64,000 nucleotides of DNA from assembly GCA_022828595.1 (NCBI GenBank), contig JAKGHH010000008.1, positions 21,258,378 through 21,322,377 on the forward strand, given 5' to 3'. This document shows, one piece after another, positions 20,274 to 31,276 of the stretch (its first letter is position 1; each line of letters starts with the position of its first letter). This stretch comes from Nelumbo lutea (Eukaryota > Streptophyta > Magnoliopsida > Proteales > Nelumbonaceae). Under the pieces are notes generated by a model that was not told where the DNA came from, ran no database searches, and saw only the letters and a list, made by a program, of their open reading frames with translations. The translations under genes and the position numbers were made by a program.

Positions 20274-22140
20274 CCCCCCATACCGAGGGCTTCTTTAAAG
20301 GGATCCCTGAACTCCACTCCCTCACTCGAAACTAAAAGCAACTAATCGCACCAACTCCCAACTACTCCCTTCCAAAGTGTGCCTGCTTGAAGACGCTCAG
20401 CTCGTGCTTCTTTCGAGGAATCCCTTCATCGTTACACTCGCCCTAAATGAGCTTGAATAGGTATCTTGTTAAGGGATAAACCCTACTAAGGAAAGGAGGA
20501 TATATAGCATTAACTCCACTTGTTGGTATCCGTTGGGACGCATGCAAATTTCTCTTTCAATATACTCTAATCGATATTGATAGGAACGCGTGGCAGAAGA
20601 GAGGGCTTCCCTTTAGAGAAGCCCGAACTGAGTACCCGTCTTTGAAAGGTTTGGTTTGGTGAATCAGGAGGATATGTGTGACTGTCACCCCCCATGCAAT
20701 GAGCAGACAATTTTTCGTTTTCTTCCTATCGGCCGGGGAACAAAAAACTCTCTTCGTTATGGGGAGCACGGATTTTCTCTCGAATGTAGTACTCTTAGCT
20801 CATCAAGTCGTTTCACTTTCGCCTTTCCCGAAAATCACTCTAAGCCTACGATAGGCATATACTGATTCTCGTCATGGATGGATGAAAGACCTCTTCTCAC
20901 TCCGATCCGCATCGACCCGAATCTCAAGCACCCAAAATTCCTTTTCCCCTTGCAGGCGAATCCAGGTATCTTTCATAGGCCGATGTCCGCGTAGGAAAAA
21001 TCGGTCCGGATGGGGCCTCGCCTCTTCAGAAGCACTGATTGAGTTCCCTACTATCTATATCTGCTCCGTTCGTTCATCGTTCCTTCCCGCCCGGACATGC
21101 GTTGAAATAGAAGCTTTCGTTGACTCCGTTTGAAAGTAGGTGGGCTTAAGCTGCTCAGATCAGATGGTGGGTCTTGCCCCGCACCAATTCTCTCGGAATC
21201 AGTGATTGAATAGATAGGAATACCTGGATTCCCCGTCCCTCCCAGTCCCTCTTTTGTCCATTCGCCCCTAAGGAACGAAGTAACTCGACCACCGGGAGAG
21301 GAACTCACCGACCGAAACAACAAGGATGAACAAAGGAAGGAGCGCCGCTTGCACCCAATCTGTGGTCATAGGCCAGCCAAGGTCGGGTGAGGCCGGAGTC
21401 TCGAATTCCCTACCTGCTGATGAAGAAGCAGTGCACGCAGAAAGAGAGAGTGAGGTTGGTCCGGGCTAGTACCAATATAGGCTCAACATGCTTTAGGATG
21501 CAAGCATGCCATGAGCCCTGGGAGTTTCACTCATGGAAGGATACACATTCCTTCCATGGGTAAATCATATCGGAGGGGTGGGTGATCCCGATTCGATCAT
21601 CGGATGGGCTGTGGCTGTCCTCTCCCGTTATCAATTCCTATCCGGCATTGGTAAGTTCAATTTCAAGCTTGGGCTGAGTCTAATATCTCTGCTTCTTTCA
21701 TCCCTCCCAGAGGAAATGCCTCCCCTGCCAGCTTTATCGGTGAGTCAGCCATTCGAGAATAGATCCCTCCCTCTGGACAAAAGGGGCATAGAAACGACTG
21801 AACCAAGCATCTTTCCATCAGCTAGGTCAGGGAAAGATAGGAGTACTCCTGGGATCGAGATCTCTTTGCCGGCAGATCCACGGGTGGAAGCCGGCAAACA
21901 CGAATCAAAGCCCCTCCTTTATTTGTTTTATCTTTGGGATCGGCCCAAACACTTGACTCGGAAAAGGTGGGCTATAGTCTCTATATCGAGGGAATTGATA
22001 ATTTTCGGGGGACAATGAAGCAGCGGGAGAGGCGCGAAGTCACTCGCCCTATAGAATGAATAAGGTTGGAGAAGAACGCCAGTCCCTCAATCCGAATCGG
22101 GTAAGGCATCCATCAGAGTGGTTGGGGTGGGGCATTCTAT
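20274..22140. other. Organelle-like DNA without identified gene
   Basis: Composition and short repeats resemble the other organelle-derived blocks. No known mitochondrial or plastid gene was recognised by reading the frames. One moderately long frame (21533-22018) is listed separately. Confidence 0.5.
21533..22018 (+). CDS. Hypothetical 161-residue ORF
   Basis: The open frame has no family I recognise. It has a hydrophobic stretch near residues 25-58 (IIGWAVAVLSRYQFL; LSLISLLLSSLPEE), then a polar Pro/Ser-rich part. It has no splice sites or promoter I can support. It could be one of the many unconserved ORFs of plant mitochondrial DNA, or chance. Confidence 0.2.
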   Translation: MEGYTFLPWVNHIGGVGDPDSIIGWAVAVLSRYQFLSGIGKFNFKLGLSLISLLLSSLPEEMPPLPALSVSQPFENRSLPLDKRGIETTEPSIFPSARSGKDRSTPGIEISLPADPRVEAGKHESKPLLYLFYLWDRPKHLTRKRWAIVSISRELIIFGGQ

Positions 22141-22690
22141 CATCCCTCCTGAGGCGAGTGATAGGTCTGAATGAGCAATAGGGGATCGCTCTGAGGAGGA
22201 ATACTCGCTCGCTCAACCAACGGGATGAGCAATAGGGGATCGCTCTGAGGCGGGTGATAGCCCCAGCTCGCTAGCGCACGAAGCATGATGAAAAACGTGA
22301 GCAGCAAGAAAGCCGGATGCAACAAGCGAGAAAACGTAAGTGCGCTAATGCGCACTCCCGCTTTCGAGCCTACTTGCTTGAGCCCTAGCGTGGTGCGGTA
22401 CCGCAGCTGCTCGTTAGTGCCGTGCTAGCGCGGCTAGCAGCAAGATTCAAAATGGATGCACGCGTTAGCGCGCTGCCGTTGCGCTGGCTGCGCTACCGTG
22501 CAACGGCTTGAGCGCTAGCGCTCAATCCGTTGCTTGTTGCACTGTAGTTTTCTCGCTTGTTGCAACGGCTTTCGTGCGTCGGCGCTCAATCCGTTGCTTG
22601 TTCGGTTAGGCGTTAGCGCTCAAGCAAGTGGAGGCACCATAGCTTGCTGCCTCCGTTTGCACCGTTTGCTGGTCTCACACTCTGCGGTGC
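22141..22690. repeat. GC-rich short repeats plus a 27-bp direct repeat
   Basis: ATGAGCAATAGGGGATCGCT followed by CTGAGG occurs twice, at about 22170 and 22226. From about 22260 the same GCTAGCGC / CAATCCGTTGCTTGTT words as at 6795-7090 and 33290-33410 follow. No gene is seen. Confidence 0.7.
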
Positions 22691-22796
22691 CACCTCTCAT
22701 CGCTCCCAGACCGCGTCTCATCCAACTCTCCCTTTGGAGACGAACCGCTCTCTCCTCTGACTCCTTGAGCCTCTGCTCAAGCAGATTAGTACGTGG

Positions 22797-24429
22797 ACCT
22801 GGAGTGAATGTTGCCAAACGGCTTTTGATGACTTGAAGAGAGCTGTCTCAGCAGAACCTGTCCTCGACTTGCCTGACCCAAGCAAGCCGTACGAGCTACA
22901 CATAAATGCTTCTGATTTTGCCATTGGTGGGGTCTTGATGCAAGAAGGACATCCCATCGGCTTTGAAAGTCGCAAATTGAGTGATATAGAGAGGAGGTAC
23001 ATTGTGCAAGAGAGGGAGATGATAGCCATACCTGCTTGGCTCCAAGTTCATGGTCAAGACTAACAACATAGCTACTAGTTATTTTCAGTCACAGAAGAAG
23101 CTGAGCCCTAAGCAAGCTCGATGGCAAGATTTCTTAGCGGAGTTTGACATGACTCTAGAGTACAAGCCAGGGCTGATGAACAGGGTTGTTGATGCACTTA
23201 GCAGGAAGGCCGAGCTTGCAGCACTATCCACAGGTGAAGGTCCCTCTCAAAGCCAGATCAGACTGGACATCATTAAGAGCATCAAGGAAGGACTCCAGAA
23301 GGACCCCATTGCTCAGATACTATTGACAGTGGCTCATGAAGGGAAGACTAGGCGGTTTTGGGTTGAAGAAGGCCTTCTTTTGATAAAGGGAAGGCAGATA
23401 TTTGTACCGAGAGTTGAAGACTTGAGGAAGACTCTCCTACGTGAATGTCATGACAGCTTATGGGCAGGACACCTTGGGTGGCAGCGTACCTTGGCACTTC
23501 TACAACATGCCTACCATTGGCCTCATATGGAGTAAGATGTTCGAGAATACACAAGGACATGCCTGATTTGCCAGCAAGACAAGCCCGAGCGTGCCTAGCC
23601 TCTTGGACTCCTAAAACCTCTTCCAACTCCCTCACAACCTTGGGAGAGTGTTTCCATGGACTTCATCAGCGGTCTTCCTAAAGTGGGAGACTATGCATCC
23701 ATCATTGTCGTCGTTGATAGATTTTCCAAGTATGCCACTTTCACCCCAGCACCAAGTCACCTTTCAGCTGAAGACAAACATACATTTTCTTCAAGCACAT
23801 GGTGAAATATTGGGGAGTCCCACAGAACATTGTTAGTGATCGAGATCCCCGATTCATTAGTGCTTTCTGGACAGAACTATTCAAGCTTCTCGGCTCGAAC
23901 TTGAACTTCTCCAGCAGCAGCCATCCAGAGTCAGATGGGCAGACAGAGAGAATGAACTCCCTCCTTGAAGAGTACCTCCGCCATTTTGTATCAGCAACAC
24001 AGAAGAATTGGGTTCGATTGCTGGACATTGCACAATTCTCCATCAACGCACAAAAGAGCTCCTCCACCAATCAAAGTCCTTTTGAAGTCGTCACCGGCCA
24101 ACTACCAAGATGTTCGCACAGCATCGTCAACGACCATCAAGGAAGAAGCCCTCAAGCCTTCACTTTCACCAGGGAATGGGAAAGAATGCCTTGACATCAC
24201 TCGAGCCTCCCTAGAGAAAGCCTCCAGAAGAATGAAGAAATGGGCCGATTTGGGTAGACGACCCGAGAACTTCCAAATAGGTGACCTAGCTTTAGTAAAA
24301 CTCCATACCCATTGCCTTAGGTTCTTTCGAAGAGTACACCCCGAGCTTGTGAGAAAATATGAGGGACCTTGCAAAAGAATAGCCAAAGTAAGAGCTTCAG
24401 AATACAGACTCAAATTACCCCCTTGCTAA
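22797..24429 (+). pseudogene. Chromovirus RNase H and integrase
   Basis: From the left: the end of RT (AFDDLKRAVSAEPVLDLPDP), RNase H (YELHINASDFAIGGVLMQEG, ARWQDFLAEFDMTLEYKPG) and the zinc-binding part of integrase (CHDSLWAGHLGWQRTLALL). Then come the catalytic motifs IIVVVDRFSKYATF, NIVSDRDPRFIS and HPESDGQTERMN. The frame changes at about 23050, 23535, 23700-23800 and 24120, and a TAA interrupts near 23533. The integrase triad residues are all visible but in different frames. It ends near PELVRKYEGPCKR. Confidence 0.85.
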
Positions 24430-24589
24430 AAGTACACCCTGTCTTTCATGTAAGCCAACTTAAACCCTATCATGCCGACAGCCAAGACACCTTCTGAAAC
24501 CAAAGTCAACGCCCACACCCATCCTACCAACCACCCAAGAACCGATCCCTCGACTCCATCCTCAACCATAGGTTGTCCCAATCCTCCCA

Positions 24590-24721
24590 AACATCAGAAT
24601 GGGAGTACCTGGTGAAGTGGAAGGGACCTGTAGAAGAAGACACCTGGGAGCTAGCAGAAGACCTCCTTCTGTTCGCAGAGAAGCTGGACGAGTACCTAAG
24701 GAAGAATCTTCGAGGATAAAG
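24590..24721 (+). pseudogene. Chromodomain of the chromovirus integrase
   Basis: The frame reads EWEYLVKWKG, EEDTWELAEDL and LDEYLRKNLRG: a typical chromodomain with the aromatic and Trp positions of the family (YLVKWKG...TWE). In chromoviruses this domain targets integration to chromatin marks. It is separated from integrase by broken frames. Confidence 0.85.
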
Positions 24722-24742
24722 ATTGAATTGAGTGAAGGAAAC

Positions 24743-25150
24743 TGTGACGGTTCAACCACCATCAACATGCCATCTATGTGTTTTGGGTTGGGTCATTGTA
24801 CTCTTTTTGTAAGGGGGGTATGCCAATGGCAATTATGTAAATAGTAGTATGCATGTACAGTATTTTGATGTATTATTTTGTCACTCCCCCAAAAGCTTAA
24901 CGTACTCTTTGAGGGGAGGTAGGTAGTCGAGTGAGTTCATTAGCGTGTAAAGGTTAAGCACGGGATCCCCTCGACACTGTACTGTGTGCTTGTGCTTACC
25001 ATTGATTAATGCAATACAAGTTACCTTTTGTCTAATCTGTGTGCATTCTTGTTGCCTGGTGTGTATTGTTTCTTGCTTTCGTAGGCTTTCTCGACCCCAT
25101 CGAGCGCCGATCGAGCGCCGCATGGGGCCTCGCTGATTAACCCTGTGACA
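24743..25150 (+). repeat. 3' LTR of the chromovirus
   Basis: Starts TGTGACGGTT after a purine-rich AGTGAAGGAAAC and ends CCCTGTGACA. Length is 408 bp. The middle (CCAAAAGCTTAACGTACTCT) is shared with the LTRs at 27520, 30524 and 32446. It lies inverted to the LTR at 27520-27968. Confidence 0.75.
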
Positions 25151-25204
25151 ACGGGGCAAGCAGGCTATAGGATTTCGTTGGGTTTACAAACAAGGGGGCT
25201 CTGA

Positions 25205-25500
25205 TGCTTTTTTTATAGAGAAGTACAAACGACTTGTAGCAAAAGGGGGTTGGTTTTCTCAGGAGTCAGTTACGTTACGTTAGTTGGCTCGTCTTATTGC
25301 AACGGGTTATGCGCAAGAGTACGGAGTGGACTACAATGAGACCTTTGCACCGGTTGCAAAGATTACCACTACCGCTGTTCGTACCTTAATTGCTGTTGCT
25401 GCAGTCAAACAGTGGCCCAACTCTCATCCCAGTTAGACGTCAAGAACGCATTTCTTCACGGCGATTTACATCAGGAGGTCTTTATGCAGCTTCCCCCATG
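25205..25500 (+). pseudogene. Ty1/copia reverse transcriptase fragment
   Basis: Recognisable segments are [34 protein letters not shown] and [20 protein letters not shown], the N-terminal half of copia RT including the first catalytic Asp (DVKNAFLHG). Stops and a frameshift at about 25420 break it. No LTR or further copia domain is adjacent. Confidence 0.85.
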
Positions 25501-26566
25501 CTTCCCCAGACTCTTCTTTGGTTTGCCGGCTTCGGAAGGCTCTCTATGGTCTCAAACAGCTTCGAGCGGCGCAACAAGCCGCGCAATTCGTTGCTTGTTA
25601 CTTTTGAGCCTCCGCTTGCTGGAGCAAGGTAGGGCGCGCTTCTTCATTCTTCGATCAGGGGCGGTCTTCTTCCCTTATATACGATGACATAGATAGAGCC
25701 TCCTTCTTTGATCCATTCATTGATCGACGAATAGGGGGCTGTTCGCCTTTTGAATCAACGTAGAGTAGGTTTTGGTTGCTTTCTCAATCTTTCTCTGATC
25801 CTAGCCGTGTAGTGGATCCTGCTTTAGTCGGCTAAAAAGAGGTTTGTGTGGCCGTCGTATCTGCCCGCCCCCTTCTTCATTCATCCATGTAGGTCAGAAT
25901 GGATCCAGGGAACCTGGCTCGGGAACAGCCCAGACTAATCACAGTAAGAGAGTCCAATCTCTGAAATAAAGCTTAGTCTCTCCATAGTAGTATACTAGTA
26001 GAAGGCTTAGGTTATGACTCGATCCAATAGAGTCAGAACACACAGTAGATCCAGATTCAACACTATGCTGTGGGCTGGGGAGAGAGCTGCTCTGCGAAGC
26101 TGGGCGTTCAGTGTTCTTATGGAGGAACTCAATCGGTGGGCCTTCAAAAAGGAGCAAGGGAGTGATGGGCAACCTTAGTCTATATGTTGCTCGTGAACCG
26201 CCAAGTACCAGTCTCGCAACAGTACTGGCGCAAAAGGATCGGTCCTTCACTTGCTGATCGTTCGCGAGTCGAACTCGCTCTCTTGCCACGCCTTTCACTC
26301 ACTCGCTTGAGTCGGACTCAATCACTCTTTTTGTTTGGAGGATCATTCGTTCTTCACTCTCTTGCTATTACCCGCAGGGAGCGCAGCAACCAAGGTGCAT
26401 ATTATCATATAGAAACAAGCGAAGCGTAGCGATTCGTAATACCGGAAAAGTGTCGCTAACCGGCAGGCAATAGAGTCAGCCGATAGGCGCAAGCAAGCGT
26501 AGCGAATCACATCGTTAAGCCCCCACCTGCCAGTGCGCGGATAGATAGGGCGAGCGAAGCGCGAAA
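25501..26566. other. Organelle-like DNA without identified gene
   Basis: No frame with recognisable family similarity. A minus-strand frame at 25939-26298 is open for 119 codons but has no identifiable domain. Confidence 0.45.
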
Positions 26567-26653
26567 GGATGGATGTCTGAGCGGTTGAAAGAGTCGGTCT
26601 TGAAAACCGAAGTATTGATAGGAATACCGAGGGTTCGAATCCCTCTCCATCCA
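26567..26653 (+). tRNA. trnS-UGA: Mitochondrial-type tRNA-Ser(UGA)
   Basis: A complete 87-nt cloverleaf: acceptor GGATGGA pairs with TCCATCC and is followed by discriminator A. Anticodon TGA is at about 26601-26603 (CTTGAAA loop), there is a long variable arm typical of tRNA-Ser, and the T-loop is GGTTCGAATCC. The sequence matches the native plant mitochondrial serine tRNA as I know it. In nuclear DNA it is probably silent: no nuclear B-box context was checked. Confidence 0.9.
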
Positions 26654-27114
26654 CGAGGTCATAAGTTCTCTCTTGTGTTATCTATAGATAAGAACGAATC
26701 GGATCGACTCCACTGATATGATAGATGGAATGGGGAGACGGTTGAGGTTCTTGTGTTATGATTTAGTTAGGACTTTGTCTCCCTTTCGTTATCTTCCGCC
26801 CCCTCGTAAGAAGGGCCGGGTAGATTACCTTTGGGAGCTAAGTCGAAGATCTCGGTGGTCTTGTGAGTGGTTGATAAACTGCGATTGCAGTTTTCTTTAG
26901 GAAGTCCCATAGCTGTGAGGCTTAACAGACAAAGAAAACGGTGGATACTTCCAGGTAGAAGGTGACGACCCTAATGAATCGACTATAAAGGTGGCTGTTA
27001 GCTACATCAGCGCTCAAATTCCTTCATCGTTATTGCCCTGGCTTCGATGATCAACCCCTGGCACATTTAGGTTTTGATCTTCGGCCATCCTGATCCTCAG
27101 GACCCAACACAACT
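26654..27114. other. Organelle-like DNA without identified gene
   Basis: A 60-codon frame at 26718-26900 is open but has no recognised family. No RNA was found. Confidence 0.4.
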
Positions 27115-27462
27115 ATGAATCCTTTAAAAGATGCAAAAGGTGTTGATACGTCCTATCCACATAGAAAGCTTACCCTCTTCCACACATTACCGGTGGATGC
27201 TACAGCCGCTATCACTTTGGCTGCAGGAGGGGAATGGTTAAGTGACACTCTCGACGTCTTGTTTGGTAAACGGGATGTTTACCCAGGCGTCGTAGTCTTG
27301 CCTAACCGTTCGGCCGGAAATGTCGGATGCTCGCTGTTTAGCTACTTGTATCGATTTGCCACAGTGTGGTTAGATACAATGCGCTGGCAGCCTCAGCTTG
27401 GCAGGATGGGAGTGAAGGTCGAGGGAGCAGGGAAGAAAAGGTTATTCGCTATTGGCTCACCC
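27115..27462 (+). pseudogene. Mitovirus RdRp-like fragment
   Basis: The frame ends in a segment (LGRMGVKVEGAGKKRLFAIG) that resembles the conserved GK-R-FAI motif near the start of the polymerase core of mitoviruses. The upstream part (PVDATAAITLAAGGEWLSD) is less diagnostic. The remaining polymerase motifs, including the catalytic GDD, are absent. Similarity stops at about 27462, where GC-rich short repeats begin. Mitovirus fragments are common in plant mitochondrial DNA, which fits the surroundings. Identification rests on one motif read by eye. Confidence 0.5.
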
Positions 27463-27519
27463 AGCAAGATACAACGAAGCCAACAAGCGAGAAAACGTAA
27501 GGGTGCGCTAGCGCGCTTC

Positions 27520-27968
27520 TGTCACAGGGATAGTCAACGAGGCCCCGTGCGGCGCTCGATGGGGTCGAGAAAGCCTATGAAAGAAAGCAACAACATACAC
27601 CAGGCAACAAAAATGCACATAGATTAGACAAAAGGTAACTTGTATTGCATTAATCAATGGTAAGCACAAGCACACAATACAGTGTCGAGGGGATCTCGTG
27701 CTTAACCTTTACACGCTCATGAACTCACTCGACTACCTACCTCCCCTCAAAGAGTACGTTAAGCTTTTGGGGGAGTGATAGTAAGAAACATCAAAAGAAT
27801 GGAAATTCATACTATGTATTTACAATAACACCATTGGCGGTCCCCCCTTACAACATACATGCGTAGCCCACCCATGACACACATGCTGACACCTTGAAGG
27901 CACGCGGTTGGCACTCTGATGGCTCATGGTAGGTGCTTGATGGCACGACAAAGGAGTCACTCGTGACA
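27520..27968 (-). repeat. Terminal LTR of the gag-protease element
   Basis: On the minus strand it starts TGTCACGAGTGACTCC, right after GAGTGGGGGAGAA, and ends CCCTGTGACA. Length is 449 bp. It is much shorter than the 753-bp LTR at 30524 and closer to the one at 24743, so the two LTRs of this element are from different subfamilies. Confidence 0.7.
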
Positions 27969-30483
27969 TTCTCCCCCACTCGATTCGATCTACGTCCTCA
28001 GAGATCGGCTTCGGCTGGTCCCTTAGAGTCACTATTGCGAAAGGAAGGTTCTCCTGCTGCTCCCGAACCTGCTGTCGTCCAAGGCCGAGGTGTATAGTCT
28101 TGTAGCATGGTTGGGTTGGCCTACTCTGTTGTGGTTTCCTAGGGCTAAGTCCTTTCCTGGCGGCCTCAAGGTATGTTAATGGCTTATTCGACTTGGTTAT
28201 TGGGTAGGTTTGGGCCAGGTAAGGGTCAAAATGATGGTTTAGATTGTTGGGGTGTTGGTTCCCATGAATATTTCCCGAAGGGTGACTCACAAGGCTCCTA
28301 CATGATTCAGTCTGAGGGATGGTGCGAAAGTGGTCCCTAGGCAGCTTGGGTGGCACTCGCTTTCCCCTGTGGTTGTGGTGATAGGCGATGTTGAACTTGG
28401 ACATGGCCTTGGGTCTTCTACTTTGCTTGATGGTAGTCGACGCGCACGAACTCTGTTGCTGGAGAGGTGTAGACGGCTGGATGGCCTGTTGTTTCCTACT
28501 ACTACTGTAGTTGTTGGCTCGAGGTGCGGCTTCTTCAGCTTGTAGAGGGGGGAACTTCTTTGCTCCCTTCATGTTGGCGTTGAACAAGACTTTTTCATGA
28601 AAAAGTTGTAGTGCAGAAACTTGCTTCCCATGAACTCGGGTAGAAGTCACAACTGGTACCATGTAAGGGGAGCGCTCGTCCAAGATGCACAGAGAGTTGA
28701 TGTGAGGCAGGAGCGCGGCTTCTGCTTGTCTCATGAAGTCCATTCCCAAGACAACTCGGAAGTCATCCAGGGGTACAACTGAAAGATTAATCTTGTCTGT
28801 CCACGGCCCAACTTGGAGGTCAACACCACGAGCCGTGCCTTCAATCGCCTTTGCCCCGGAGTTCACGGCCTTGATCCACCCTGTCTCTTTCACGGTGTTC
28901 AGCTTGAGTCGCTTGGCCTCGGCAACTGAAATGAAGTTGTGGGAGGCCCCTGTATCAACAAGGGCTTGAGTCGGCTTCCCGCCGAGGAGGATGTCTACAT
29001 ACTTCAGCCCCCTTTGGGCTCTCTTTGGCCTTCCATGATTGGCCTCTTTCTTCACCATGGCATTGAAGAGTTGAAGGGCGCCCACTCTTGGCGCCTGCAC
29101 AGACTTTCCCTCATCACTTTGCTCGTCATCACTGAGCTTGGCAACAAGGGCATTGATCTTCTTCTTGGTTGGGCAATTGCGAACCAAGTGATTTCCCCTA
29201 CAAAGGAAGCAAGAAATTGGGGACCCAGCGGTTCTGGGCATGTAATGGTGCTGAGGGCCTTGCTCTCCTTGTGGCTTCTTCCCGTAGTCTTGTCTTGCTG
29301 GCTTGTTGAAGCTGGAGTTGTCGTACGGAGGGCGTGAGCGACTTTCTCCCCCACTCAAATTAGGGGAACGCGGGCTTTCTAGCTTAGGAGCTTCTTCATC
29401 TGACAAGCCGATCTCATTGAGTTGCTCCGCCACTACCATTGCTGTGGCGAGGTCCTGTACGTTGCGGCATTGGAGTTCTAGCTCGGCCCATGGCTTCAGT
29501 CCATCCATGAAGTTGAACAGTAGATCCTTGTCGGACATGTCCGTGATCTCCAAGGTAAGGGCTGAAAACTCTTTAACGTAATCGTGGAGTGAGTCCCCAT
29601 GTTGGAGTGCTTTCAACTTCTTCCGCGCCAAGTACTCCACGTTCTCTGGGTAGAATTGCCGCTTTAGCTCTCGTTTGAAATCAGCCCATGTCTCAATGGT
29701 GCACGTACCCCGTTCAATGTCTTGGCATCGCCTGCGCCACCATAGCATAGCAATGTCAATCAAATACATGATCACTGTACGAATTTGTGTTAGGTCATCA
29801 CCAATGCCAGCGGCATGGAAATATTGTTCCATCTGCCACAAGAAGTTGTCAAGTTCCCTAGCATCTCGGGAGCTGGCATAAGGTGTGGGCTCCTGAATCT
29901 TCACACGAGCAGGGGCCAGCGTTGTGAAGGGGCTTGGAGTGCTGGCCACCAGTCTCTTGAGGAGCGACATGTCTCCTCTTAGTTCATCCACTTGAGTCTG
30001 GATGTCGGAAGGAGAGGCCATGGCTACTTTCATGGCCATCCATTCAGCTTTCATCTCATCCACCTGGTCTTGGACGTTGGATCGAGATGAGATCCCTTCT
30101 TGTCGAGATTTTGTTCCAAGGACTTCCTTTAGGGTTCTATTCAGGACGTCTTGGACCTCATTCACAATGCCATTTAAACGGGCTTCTAGCTCCACCATGG
30201 AGCTTTCAATTGTTTCCACATTCAAGTGGATTTCTTCTACACGGTCACGCATCTCCCCAACAATCACTTCACAGCGAAGGATGCGTGTGTCGAAGGCAGC
30301 AAGTGTATCAGCTGACTTGTCAGGCTTGCTTGTCTTGGATGTGCGATCCTTTGGGGCCTTCTCTGCAACGGCTTCATCGCCTAGAGACTCATCAGTCTCC
30401 TTTGCATGGGCAAGGCCATGCCTAATCTCATCGGTGAGTTCCTTGTTGTGCTTCATTGTGCCACCACTAGTGTTGCTATGCAA
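27820..30483 (-). CDS. Gag-protease polyprotein of a chromovirus, pol deleted
   Basis: A long open frame of 887 codons, starting 27 bp after the primer-binding site. It has a coiled-coil-rich N-terminus (about residues 65-180) and a capsid domain (about 205-345; WWRRRCQDIERGTC, LKRQFYPENVEYLARKKLKA, FNFMDGLKPWAELELQ). A CCHC-type knuckle (CFLCRGNHLVRNC, about 424-436) and a protease active site (ALVDTGASHNFIS, about 506-518) follow. Where RT should begin there is a basic Pro/Gln/Ser-rich tail of about 270 residues that runs through the purine tract into the LTR. RT, RNase H, integrase and chromodomain are missing. The frame has no internal stop, so it could make a Gag-protease protein. Confidence 0.85.
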   Translation of the reverse strand: MHSNTSGGTMKHNKELTDEIRHGLAHAKETDESLGDEAVAEKAPKDRTSKTSKPDKSADTLAAFDTRILRCEVIVGEMRDRVEEIHLNVETIESSMVELEARLNGIVNEVQDVLNRTLKEVLGTKSRQEGISSRSNVQDQVDEMKAEWMAMKVAMASPSDIQTQVDELRGDMSLLKRLVASTPSPFTTLAPARVKIQEPTPYASSRDARELDNFLWQMEQYFHAAGIGDDLTQIRTVIMYLIDIAMLWWRRRCQDIERGTCTIETWADFKRELKRQFYPENVEYLARKKLKALQHGDSLHDYVKEFSALTLEITDMSDKDLLFNFMDGLKPWAELELQCRNVQDLATAMVVAEQLNEIGLSDEEAPKLESPRSPNLSGGESRSRPPYDNSSFNKPARQDYGKKPQGEQGPQHHYMPRTAGSPISCFLCRGNHLVRNCPTKKKINALVAKLSDDEQSDEGKSVQAPRVGALQLFNAMVKKEANHGRPKRAQRGLKYVDILLGGKPTQALVDTGASHNFISVAEAKRLKLNTVKETGWIKAVNSGAKAIEGTARGVDLQVGPWTDKINLSVVPLDDFRVVLGMDFMRQAEAALLPHINSLCILDERSPYMVPVVTSTRVHGKQVSALQLFHEKVLFNANMKGAKKFPPLQAEEAAPRANNYSSSRKQQAIQPSTPLQQQSSCASTTIKQSRRPKAMSKFNIAYHHNHRGKRVPPKLPRDHFRTIPQTESCRSLVSHPSGNIHGNQHPNNLNHHFDPYLAQTYPITKSNKPLTYLEAARKGLSPRKPQQSRPTQPCYKTIHLGLGRQQVREQQENLPFAIVTLRDQPKPISEDVDRIEWGRMSRVTPLSCHQAPTMSHQSANRVPSRCQHVCHGWATHVCCKGGPPMVLL

Positions 30484-30509
30484 GGGTCACGAGCTTTGAG
30501 GAGCAACCT

Positions 30510-30521
30510 GCTCTGATACCA
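30510..30521 (-). other. Primer-binding site, initiator tRNA-Met
   Basis: TGGTATCAGAGC on the minus strand, immediately after the LTR end GTGACA-GT. It is complementary to the 3' end of initiator tRNA-Met. Confidence 0.9.
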
Positions 30522-30523
30522 AC

Positions 30524-31276
30524 TGTCACGAGGGTAGTTCTACAGTGGAAGGACCCGTGTGGCGTCCTGGCCAAGGCAGGCCAGAACAAGCCTTTGTAAC
30601 ACATAGAGGCTAGGAGTTGCCCGATGGGATGGCTCCACCAAAGTCAGTAGCACTGGATCATGACCTCAAGTCCAATGGCCGGGGCACTCTCCTGGCTCAG
30701 ACTGGTCCATGGGAGGCGCCGCTTACGTGCTAAAGGGGGACAACCATAATGGAAGGCGACCATGCGCCGATGAGGTGACTTGGCACCGATGTGATGGGTC
30801 TCCTGTAAGCCGATGATGACAGGCACCTGTGTGCCGTGATGATAGGTAACTGCTTGGGACAGAACACACCCGTGCGCCAAGGGCAACGGGGTAGCTCACT
30901 CAGCTTGGGCAAGGGACTGGCGTTGTGAAGGGACGTACTTGAGCCAAGCCCGCATGCCAAGCCTCCCTTGAGTATCGGCAGCGCAGTGCCGGTCCAACAC
31001 TGTCCCCATGAGCAAGTGTGCGCCCATGAGGAACCCTGGTAGCCATGCTAGCCGTTAACTAGGGCCGCCCCGCAAGGGGATGATGGTCTAGGAGTGCTAA
31101 GGTTAGGCACCCAAGGAGGTCGACCACCCCTCCTCAAAGAGTACGTTAAGCTTTTGGTGGTCTGCCTGAAGATGACATTAGTTCTCCCAAAAATCTTACA
31201 GGCAAAAATGACGGGCATGTCCCTAACGTAAGCCTGCCAAGCGTAGGCAAGGCTAAGCCTGTGTTAGACCGTCACA
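30524..31276 (-). repeat. Shared middle LTR
   Basis: 753 bp; on the minus strand TGTGACGGTC...CTCGTGACA. It is nearly identical to 32446-33198 by eye, with only scattered single-base differences and no length change, suggesting recent activity. Confidence 0.9.

Larger units (their letters stand above)
22797..25150 (+). mobile_element. Chromovirus-type Ty3/gypsy element, 3' half
   Basis: The fragment starts within the RT/RNase H connection and runs through RNase H, integrase and a chromodomain to a 3' LTR ending at 25150. Gag, protease, most of RT and the 5' LTR are absent. The chromodomain marks it as a chromovirus. The left junction abuts GC-rich short repeats. Confidence 0.85.

Noticed and set aside
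30002..30499. Plus-strand frame of 165 codons
   Set aside because: Shadow of the gag-protease frame on the other strand.
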